A DNA stretch of 9,713 nucleotides, from NCBI GenBank assembly GCA_027031875.1, contig JALVPH010000064.1, positions 1 through 9,713 of the forward strand. Reading direction: 5' to 3'. Position 1 is the first letter of the stretch; each line of letters begins with the position of its first letter. A program made the translations under genes and the position numbers. Under the pieces are notes generated by a model. The model had not been told where the DNA came from. It searched no databases and worked only from the letters and a program-made list of their open reading frames with translations. Positions 1-4,596 of this stretch are shown piece after piece. This DNA comes from Candidatus Parcubacteria bacterium (GTDB taxonomy: Bacteria; Patescibacteriota; Minisyncoccia; Phycocordibacterales; UBA1006).

Positions 1-17
1 TCAACAACAAGTCCATA

Positions 18-278
18 ATGAAAGATATTGAAGAATCATTTAATGAGAGAAATAGGAATCTTACCATCAACGGAGAACATACAGAAAATCCACTCCTTGA
101 TTATTGGAAAGCTTTTTGGGAGGTAAACAAAGAGAATTATAAACTAGATGAGTACCTTGAAAAAAATACAGAAAAATTTGATTCAAAATACCTTAAAGAT
201 ATTCGAAAGACGCTCAATAATTTCCTCATTAAGGACGAGAAAAAAGTGAGAGAAAAAGTGCGTAAACTAGAGCTCTAA
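18..278 (+). CDS. Small charged hypothetical protein, possibly 5'-truncated
   Basis: I do not recognise this 86-residue protein. It is very rich in Lys, Glu, Asp and Asn, has no membrane segment or signal peptide, and carries one aromatic stretch (LLDYWKAFW, about residues 26-34) before a predicted helical, highly charged C-terminal half. It is therefore probably soluble and mostly alpha-helical. The frame stays open to the left window edge and no Shine-Dalgarno sequence precedes the ATG at 18, so the true start may lie upstream and this may be the tail of a longer gene. A strong terminator hairpin begins 11 nt after the TAA stop, which supports a real transcription unit ending here. No function can be assigned. 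Confidence 0.6.
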   Translation: MKDIEESFNERNRNLTINGEHTENPLLDYWKAFWEVNKENYKLDEYLEKNTEKFDSKYLKDIRKTLNNFLIKDEKKVREKVRKLEL

Positions 279-289
279 TTTGAAATGTT

Positions 290-327
290 AAAAAGCGCGA
301 GTCGTGATAGCACGACTCGCGCTTTTT
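290..327. terminator. Bidirectional intrinsic terminator, 17-bp stem
   Basis: A perfect 17-bp inverted repeat (290-306 with 311-327) has the 4-nt loop ATAG. The stem has a G+C-rich core (GCGCGAGTCGTG) flanked by A5 on the left and T5 on the right, so a U-rich tail forms on either strand. It lies between the stop of the + gene (278) and the stop of the convergent DUF1361 gene (337) and should end both transcripts. Confidence 0.9.
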
Positions 328-336
328 CAAAAAAAC

Positions 337-975
337 TTACTTTCTATTAAAAATCTTCTCAAATGAAATTTCCATTACAATAGTAAACATAGTGAAGAAC
401 ACAATCGTCATGAGAAAAACGGGGTGTGCATACTTATCTCCTATCGTATCAACAATCTGTTGAAGTGTAGACACAGGGTGGAGAAACATATCCCACGAAT
501 TCATACGGATATAACGACCGAGGTAAATTCCAAAAGAACTAAGAATTGAAACAATAAAGAGAAATACTCCACGATTTATTCTATGAAATGAATGGAATAC
601 ACTCTCCTTCATTCTCATAAGACTAAACGAGGAACTCAGAACTCCTACACTCGCATAGAGGAAGAGCATCATTCCGTCATACCAAAGCATCCAATCCGGC
701 CCACTCGCTCGAAGATGAATGAAATCAGTAACAAGATAAACCGCATTTGGAAAAAAGAGGAACCAAAGAACGAATGTGAGAAACTTGAGAAAAGGAACAT
801 GCTCTTTCTCATAGAGATAGACAAGAAATACAGGAACAAGTGCGAGGAAGAGGTTCCAGTTCATATAGAGATACCCATACTCCTTCACGAAAAAGATTCG
901 TGAAAGGTTCATCACAAGCGCAAGCACAACCCAAGGAAGTGCAAGAGAAAAATATGTTCTGTATGCGTTTTTCAT
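337..975 (-). CDS. DUF1361 family integral membrane protein
   Basis: This 212-residue hydrophobic protein has about six membrane helices (roughly residues 8-24, 39-55, 64-82, 100-120, 135-153 and 185-203). Conserved DUF1361 (PF07099) hallmarks are visible from memory of the family: FFPNAVYLVTDFIHL at 74-88, WYDGMMLFLYASVG at 98-111 and FGIYLGRYIRMNSWD at 148-162. The conserved polar residues (Asn, Asp, His, Arg) sit at membrane-segment ends, but the biochemical role of the family is unknown. A longer reading from 1095 adds 40 residues encoded by hairpin array A. I reject it because family similarity starts at MKNAYRTYF and a -10-like TATCAT sits 6 nt before this ATG. The gene stands alone, between array A and the terminator. 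Confidence 0.85.
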   Translation of the reverse strand: MKNAYRTYFSLALPWVVLALVMNLSRIFFVKEYGYLYMNWNLFLALVPVFLVYLYEKEHVPFLKFLTFVLWFLFFPNAVYLVTDFIHLRASGPDWMLWYDGMMLFLYASVGVLSSSFSLMRMKESVFHSFHRINRGVFLFIVSILSSFGIYLGRYIRMNSWDMFLHPVSTLQQIVDTIGDKYAHPVFLMTIVFFTMFTIVMEISFEKIFNRK

Positions 976-981
976 ATTGGT

Positions 982-987
982 ATGATA
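982..987 (-). promoter_or_regulatory. -10 box of the DUF1361 gene (leaderless arrangement)
   Basis: TATCAT on the - strand is followed by 6 nt (ACCAAT) and then the ATG at 975-973. Transcription would start at or within a base or two of the start codon, giving a leaderless mRNA. No Shine-Dalgarno sequence is present. The -35 region at 17-bp spacing (TTTCAC) matches consensus poorly. Confidence 0.45.
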
Positions 988-1060
988 GCGGAAAAATAAA
1001 AGAAGTGAAAGAGGCGAGCGGGGCGTAATACTACGCACCATCCGTTTTATAGACTCCGGA

Positions 1061-1087
1061 CCCCTCACACAGAACCTGTGTGAGGGG
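1061..1087. repeat. 12-bp palindromic hairpin, array A copy
   Basis: CCCCTCACACAG (1061-1072) pairs perfectly with CTGTGTGAGGGG (1076-1087) around the loop AAC. The same 12-bp stem recurs at 3749-3775 with loop GTT. The two 27-bp units are exact reverse complements of each other, while their flanks keep the same orientation. Confidence 0.9.
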
Positions 1088-1104
1088 CAGGTCAAGTTGG
1101 GAAT

Positions 1105-1164
1105 GACAAAACACGAAGTGTTTTGTCTAAAGCGGGGCGGATGGTTTCCATCCGCCCCGCTTTA
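1105..1164 (-). terminator. Tandem hairpins, probable terminator of the glycyl-tRNA synthetase gene
   Basis: Read on the - strand, transcription leaving the synthetase stop (1195) meets a perfect 17-bp GC-rich stem (1164-1148 with 1144-1128, 3-nt loop) ending in CTTTA. It then meets a 10-bp stem (1127-1118 with 1114-1105, 3-nt loop) whose 3' arm carries TTTT. The strong stems and short T runs suit termination, although the T tracts are short. Both hairpins are also components of repeat array A. Confidence 0.55.
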
Positions 1165-1194
1165 TAGAACCCAAAAAGCAAGAAGATACAAAAT

Positions 1195-2568
1195 TTACGA
1201 ACGAAGTTTTTCTTCGAGAAACGCAGAAAGTTTTTCAATCGCTACCCTCTCCTGTTCCCCGGTATCACGATCACGAACCGTTACCGTATCTCGTTGTGCA
1301 TCATCCCCTTCAAGCGTTTCGTAATCAACCACAATTGTGAATGGAGTTCCAATTTCATCTTGTCTGCGGTAACGCTTTCCAATGTTTCCGTTATCGTCCC
1401 ATAGCACATCTCCAAACTGCTCTTTGAGGGAAGAATACACCTCACGCGCTTTTACTACAATATGCTCTTTATTTCTCACAAGAGGAAATACCGCAACTTT
1501 ATACGGAGCAACTTCTGGCTTAAACGCAAGATACACGCGCGTTCCATTCCCAAGCGTATCCTCACGATACGCAGAGAGGAGGAGTGCGAGAATCGTTCGC
1601 TCAAGCCCAAGCGACGGCTCAATCACGTGGGGGATAAATGTCTCGCCAGTGTAAGGGTCTGTGTATTGAAGCTTGGTCTTTGAGTGTTCAGAATGTTTAC
1701 TGAGGTCGTAGTTTGTACGATAGGCAAGCCCGTAGAGTTCCTTTCGTCCGAAAGGATAGTCAAATTCAAAATCAATTGTGCGTTTTGAGTAGTGTGCGAG
1801 ACCAGTACCTGTTTTCTCTTCCTCGTGGATGCGACTCTCGTCAAGCCCGACACGCCTAAACCATTCATGCATCTGCTCTCTCCAATACTCAAAATACTTC
1901 TCCCAATCACGCTCATGAATAAAGTACTCCATTTCCATTTGTTCAAATTCACGAAGACGGAAAATGAAATTGCGCGGAGTAATTTCGTTACGGAATGCCT
2001 TTCCTATCTGTGCAATTCCAAAAGGAATTTTTGGATGCATTGAGTCCATCACATTCTTGTAGTTCACAAAAATTCCCTGCGCTGTCTCTGGGCGGAGGTA
2101 AGCGGTAGAGGAAGAATCAGAAGAGGAACCAAGTTGCGTTTTAAACATAAGGTTAAACTCTCGTGGATTTCCAAGTGGGTTTCCGTCAGGAGAGAGAATC
2201 CCCTTCTCTTCAACGAGTTTACACATTTCCTCGAAACGGAGCTCATCTGCATTCTCTATACCTGCATTCTCAAGAATATGATCGAGACGATACTCTTTCC
2301 CCGTCTTCGTATCAACAATAAGAGGATCAGAAAATCCTCCCACATGACCAGATGCGGTAAGCGCATTCTCCCCCATCAAAAGCGCTGCATCCAAAAGGTA
2401 GGTATCCTCGCGAGAGAATACGAACTGCTTCAACCAAAGCTCTTTTACATTGTGCTTAAGGAGCGAACCGAGCGGTCCGTAGTCATAAATTCCTGCGAGC
2501 CCTCCATAGAGTTCATTCCCTTGAAAGATAAACCCTCGCTTCTTCGCGAGAGAGACGATCTTTTCCAT
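1195..2568 (-). CDS. glyS: Glycyl-tRNA synthetase, alpha2 dimer type
   Basis: Class II aminoacyl-tRNA synthetase of 457 residues that charges tRNA-Gly with glycine in the cytoplasm. It is the single-chain (homodimeric) form, not the alpha2-beta2 GlyQ/GlyS form. The N-terminus FIFQGNELYGGLAGIYDYGP is typical of this form. YLRPETAQGIFVN lies at about 157-169. Class II motif 2 (FRNEITPRNFIFRLREFEQME) is at about 192-212 and motif 3 (EPSLGLERTILALL) at about 317-330. The C-terminal HGTP anticodon-binding domain starts near 350 (VAPYKVAVFPL) and includes GKRYRRQDEIGTPF. An in-frame ATG lies 21 nt upstream at 2589. I prefer 2568 because AAGGAG sits 8 nt before it and the protein then starts as family members do. 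It is divergent from obg and followed by hairpin array A. Confidence 0.96.
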   Translation of the reverse strand: MEKIVSLAKKRGFIFQGNELYGGLAGIYDYGPLGSLLKHNVKELWLKQFVFSREDTYLLDAALLMGENALTASGHVGGFSDPLIVDTKTGKEYRLDHILENAGIENADELRFEEMCKLVEEKGILSPDGNPLGNPREFNLMFKTQLGSSSDSSSTAYLRPETAQGIFVNYKNVMDSMHPKIPFGIAQIGKAFRNEITPRNFIFRLREFEQMEMEYFIHERDWEKYFEYWREQMHEWFRRVGLDESRIHEEEKTGTGLAHYSKRTIDFEFDYPFGRKELYGLAYRTNYDLSKHSEHSKTKLQYTDPYTGETFIPHVIEPSLGLERTILALLLSAYREDTLGNGTRVYLAFKPEVAPYKVAVFPLVRNKEHIVVKAREVYSSLKEQFGDVLWDDNGNIGKRYRRQDEIGTPFTIVVDYETLEGDDAQRDTVTVRDRDTGEQERVAIEKLSAFLEEKLRS

Positions 2569-2576
2569 CTGTGTAT

Positions 2577-2582
2577 CTCCTT
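2577..2582 (-). promoter_or_regulatory. Shine-Dalgarno site deciding the glycyl-tRNA synthetase start
   Basis: AAGGAG on the - strand lies 8 nt before the ATG at 2568. It is the only clear Shine-Dalgarno sequence in front of a gene in this window, and it lies inside the 21-bp extension that would be coding if the ATG at 2589 were used. Confidence 0.75.
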
Positions 2583-2596
2583 GTTCCATATCTGAG

Positions 2597-2602
2597 AGTA
2601 TA
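2597..2602 (-). promoter_or_regulatory. -10 box of the glycyl-tRNA synthetase gene
   Basis: TATACT on the - strand places the transcription start near 2590. This leaves a leader of about 21 nt that contains the AAGGAG site and ends at the ATG at 2568. No good -35 hexamer is seen at normal spacing. The obg promoter faces the other way about 60 bp further on. Confidence 0.5.
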
Positions 2603-2662
2603 GCGATGATAGGAAAAAAGAAAAATACATTCTCTTTTACTTCCCTCTTTTCTCCTCTCCCT

Positions 2663-2668
2663 TATAAT
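2663..2668 (+). promoter_or_regulatory. -10 box of obg (leaderless arrangement)
   Basis: A perfect TATAAT is followed by 6 nt (GAACTT) and the obg ATG at 2675, so the mRNA would start at or next to the start codon. The 20-odd bases upstream are almost pure pyrimidine on the + strand and contain no Shine-Dalgarno sequence. No convincing -35 hexamer is present at 16-18 bp. Confidence 0.65.
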
Positions 2669-2674
2669 GAACTT

Positions 2675-3679
2675 ATGGCATTTATCGATGAAGTAAGGCT
2701 CCATCTTAAAGCAGGAGATGGTGGAGATGGAGTTGTCCGATGGAGACACGAAAAATTCAAACCAAAAGCAGGTCCTGGTGGAGGTGACGGAGGTCGCGGA
2801 GGCAATGTCTATGTAGAAGCAATTCCAGACCTTGCCTACCTTGACACCTACAAGTTTAAGAAAGAGTTTCGTGCAGAGAACGGACAGGCAGGTGGAAGTT
2901 TTGGAAAAAAAGGGAGAAGCGGAAAAGACCTCGTAGTAAAACTCCCCCGCGGAAGTGTAGTAAAGAATCTCTCCACAGGAGAGGAATATGATCTCGATGA
3001 AGTTGGAAAACGAGTTCTTGTTCTCAAAGGGGGAGAAGGAGGGCTTGGAAACGAACACTTCAAATCATCCACAAATACAACTCCCTACGAATGGACCCCA
3101 GGGAAGCCGGGCGAGGAAGCAGATTTTCTTGTCGAGTTACGACTCTTTGCAGATCTTGGTCTCGTAGGACTCCCCTCCGCAGGGAAATCAACACTCCTCA
3201 ATATGATTACGAATGCGAAATCAAAGGTTGGAGCGTATCACTTCACGACACTCGATCCTCACCTTGGAGATTTTCACGGATACATCATTGCAGATATTCC
3301 TGGAATTATTGAGGGAGCCTCTGAAGGGAAGGGACTCGGGCACAAGTTCCTTAAACATGTGTGGAGGACAAAAGCAATTCTCCACCTTATTGGTCTTGAT
3401 TCTGACGATCCGATACGGGACTACCGTATTGTGAGGAATGAACTAAAAAAGTATGGGCAGGGGCTTGATCAAAAAGACGAGCTTATTCTCCTCACAAAAA
3501 CAGACCTTGTTTCCGAAGAGGAATTGAAAAAAATAAAAGAGAAAATGATAAAAGAGCTTTCCCCTCGCCACCCCATCCTCTCCTACTCTGCTTACGATGA
3601 GGAGAGTATTCAAGCGTTGAAGGCGTTTCTCTCTTCGTTTTTGGAGAAGCAGAAGAAGGAAGACAAAAACCGCTCATAG
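2675..3679 (+). CDS. obg: Obg family GTPase (ribosome assembly), no OCT domain
   Basis: Essential-type P-loop GTPase of 334 residues that acts in 50S subunit maturation and stress/growth control. Residues 1 to about 157 are the glycine-rich Obg fold (MAFIDEVRLHLKAGDGGDGV, then a GPGGGDGGRGGN run). The G domain follows: G1 GLPSAGKST at 165-173, G2 threonines at 191-192 within HFTTLDPHLG, G3 DIPGI at 207-211, G4 TKTD at 274-277 and G5 SAY at 305-307. G4 has Thr in place of the usual Asn of NKxD. The protein ends with a Lys-rich tail soon after the G domain. The C-terminal OCT domain of longer homologues such as B. subtilis Obg is absent. The start at 2675 matches the family N-terminus and sits 6 nt after TATAAT. 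An upstream in-frame ATG at 2606 adds unrelated residues and is rejected. Confidence 0.95.
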   Translation: MAFIDEVRLHLKAGDGGDGVVRWRHEKFKPKAGPGGGDGGRGGNVYVEAIPDLAYLDTYKFKKEFRAENGQAGGSFGKKGRSGKDLVVKLPRGSVVKNLSTGEEYDLDEVGKRVLVLKGGEGGLGNEHFKSSTNTTPYEWTPGKPGEEADFLVELRLFADLGLVGLPSAGKSTLLNMITNAKSKVGAYHFTTLDPHLGDFHGYIIADIPGIIEGASEGKGLGHKFLKHVWRTKAILHLIGLDSDDPIRDYRIVRNELKKYGQGLDQKDELILLTKTDLVSEEELKKIKEKMIKELSPRHPILSYSAYDEESIQALKAFLSSFLEKQKKEDKNRS

Positions 3680-3699
3680 AGATGAGTGGTTTTGTTTTT
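3666..3699 (+). terminator. Intrinsic terminator overlapping the obg stop codon
   Basis: AAAACCGCTCAT (3666-3677) pairs with ATGAGTGGTTTT (3682-3693) around the loop AGAG, with one G-T wobble, and is followed by G then T5. The obg stop TAG (3677-3679) spans the top of the stem and the loop, so the last obg codons form the 5' arm. Confidence 0.85.
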
Positions 3700-3748
3700 A
3701 AAGCGGGCGGCGCGTAATCTACGCACCGCCCGCTTTCTGGATTCCCAA

Positions 3749-3775
3749 CCCCTCACACAGGTTCTGTGTGAGGGG
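3749..3775. repeat. 12-bp palindromic hairpin, array B copy (inverted)
   Basis: The stem is identical to the array A hairpin (CCCCTCACACAG/CTGTGTGAGGGG), but the loop is GTT instead of AAC. It is therefore the exact reverse complement of the copy at 1061-1087. It sits inside the TGGATTCC...GGAATGAC palindrome that is also found without it at 3855-3881. Confidence 0.9.
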
Positions 3776-3796
3776 CAGGTCGAGTGCGGAATGACA

Positions 3797-3817
3797 AAAA
3801 ACTGCTTTGCAGTTTTT
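3797..3817 (-). terminator. Probable terminator of the nrdB-nrdA-M23 unit
   Basis: Read on the - strand, AAAAACTGC (3817-3809) pairs with GCAGTTTTT (3805-3797) around a 3-nt loop. The T run extends to six (3801-3796). It lies about 95 nt past the M23 stop at 3911 and after two other hairpins of array B. It is the hairpin with the best terminator shape on this strand. Confidence 0.5.
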
Positions 3818-3910
3818 GAAGAGGCGGCGGCACATTCGTGTCGCCGCCTCTTTCTGGATTCCGCATCGAGTGCGGAATGACGAGGTGGTGAATAACGTAA
3901 CGAGAGTACA

Positions 3911-4585
3911 CTATGTATTACTTTCATTGTTACGATACGTCTTCTCCTCAAAAAGTTTGAGAGCATCAATGACAATCGGACGATGTTCAAACTTACGAAA
4001 ATCTGCTTGGAGGTAGAGAACGGGATCTGTCCCCACTGTTCTTCCAGAGGACCCCGTGAGTCCAATCGCTTGCTCCTTCTTAATGGGGACGATTGGGTAG
4101 GTTCCCAAACTAATCTCCCGGAGCATTTTTTGATGCGCTCCAAACTTCACGAGCGGACGCTTCATATGACAGTAGAGTGTATGGAGCATGTAGCCATCTT
4201 CGGTCTGAATATCTGGATGAGAGAGGAGAACGTAGTACCCACTTAACGCCCCAAATCCGGAATACTCAAGCACGCCACCAAAAATGGGGTAGATTTCTCG
4301 ACGTTCCCCCACCGCGAGCTCTATTCCAAGATGGAAACTCTGCTTCTCACCTGTAACTGGATGGGTGCGAAAACCGTAGAAGCCATATTCCTTCGGAATA
4401 AGCGAGAGGATGGACCTATCTTCCTTGAGAGGATGCTGTGGAGTGAGTGATTGTAACTGCGCGTAAACCTCTTCCCAAAATGGACGAAATACATCTGATT
4501 CTCCGGCGATGAGAACAGGATCTTCGAATGCTGGCCTATCAGGGCGTTTCTCTGTGTATTCTCGTATTGCAGGGAGAACAAGCAT
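3911..4585 (-). CDS. Degenerate M23 (LytM-like) peptidase-family protein
   Basis: This 224-residue protein has a recognisable M23 fold segment: YGFRTHPVTGEKQSFHLGIE at 70-89, a YCHM segment at 138-141 and the glycine turn IGLTGSSGRTVG at 174-185. In active M23 zinc peptidases the first metal site reads HxGxD and the last motif HxH. Here the first reads HLGIE (His85, Glu89) and the last reads VLYLQ (189-193), with no histidine. Only His85 and His140 remain, so zinc binding and endopeptidase activity are doubtful. There is no signal peptide or membrane segment at the N-terminus. The gene starts 11 nt after the nrdA stop, with weak AAGGG 3 nt before its ATG, so it is probably cotranscribed and translationally coupled. 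Its role may be structural or regulatory; that is inference. Confidence 0.78.
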   Translation of the reverse strand: MLVLPAIREYTEKRPDRPAFEDPVLIAGESDVFRPFWEEVYAQLQSLTPQHPLKEDRSILSLIPKEYGFYGFRTHPVTGEKQSFHLGIELAVGERREIYPIFGGVLEYSGFGALSGYYVLLSHPDIQTEDGYMLHTLYCHMKRPLVKFGAHQKMLREISLGTYPIVPIKKEQAIGLTGSSGRTVGTDPVLYLQADFRKFEHRPIVIDALKLFEEKTYRNNESNT

Positions 4586-4596
4586 ACACCCTTATC

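Larger units (their letters stand above)
1011..1170. repeat. Hairpin array A (intergenic composite palindromic repeat)
   Basis: This 160-bp gene-free stretch consists almost wholly of hairpins. In + order they are: a partly decayed GC hairpin with inner stem GCGTA/TACGC (1023-1036) followed by TTTTATAGACTCC; a perfect 12-bp hairpin (1061-1087); the joint CAGGTCAAGTTGGGAATGAC (1088-1107); an A+T-rich 10-bp hairpin (1105-1127); and a 17-bp GC hairpin (1128-1164) followed by TAGAACCC. The same parts occur in the same order and orientation in array B at 3700-3881. The array lies downstream of the glycyl-tRNA synthetase gene and upstream of the DUF1361 gene, both on the - strand. It resembles widespread intergenic palindromes with ends like TGGATTCC...GGAATGAC. 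No protein product is likely. Confidence 0.85.
3700..3881. repeat. Hairpin array B (intergenic composite palindromic repeat)
   Basis: These 182 bp between obg and the M23 gene hold five hairpins in a row. Hairpin 1 is GC-rich (3700-3710 with 3726-3736), with inner GCGTA/TACGC. Hairpin 2 is the 12-bp CCCCTCACACAG unit (3749-3775). Hairpin 3 is A+T-rich (3797-3805 with 3809-3817). Hairpin 4 is GC-rich with 15 bp (3819-3833 with 3838-3852, one G-T). Hairpin 5 is ATTCCGCA/TGCGGAAT (3858-3878). Each GC hairpin is followed by TTTCTGGATTCC, and both TGGATTCC segments close with TCGAGTGCGGAATGAC. Part order matches array A. On the - strand, hairpin 3 ends in a T6 run and could terminate the nrdB-nrdA-M23 transcript. 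Confidence 0.88.

Noticed and set aside
976..1095. N-terminal extension of the DUF1361 gene to an ATG at 1095
   Set aside because: The added 40 residues are encoded by hairpin array A, are unlike the family, and a similar translation (CPSHRTCVRG) arises from array B. A -10-like box lies just before the ATG at 975.
1011..1170. CRISPR array or insertion sequence
   Set aside because: There are no direct repeats with regular unique spacers, no cas gene and no transposase. The structure is tandem different palindromes.
2569..2589. Earlier start for the glycyl-tRNA synthetase gene at 2589
   Set aside because: AAGGAG lies 8 nt before the ATG at 2568, and the family N-terminus fits that start. The extra seven residues encode the ribosome binding site itself.
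2606..2674. Earlier start for obg at 2606
   Set aside because: It adds 23 residues not seen in Obg proteins and would translate through the TATAAT promoter box. MAFIDEV at 2675 is the normal start.
3610..4143. Open frames on both strands across hairpin array B
   Set aside because: They are made of palindromic repeat sequence, overlap obg or the M23 gene, and have no start signals or protein family features.
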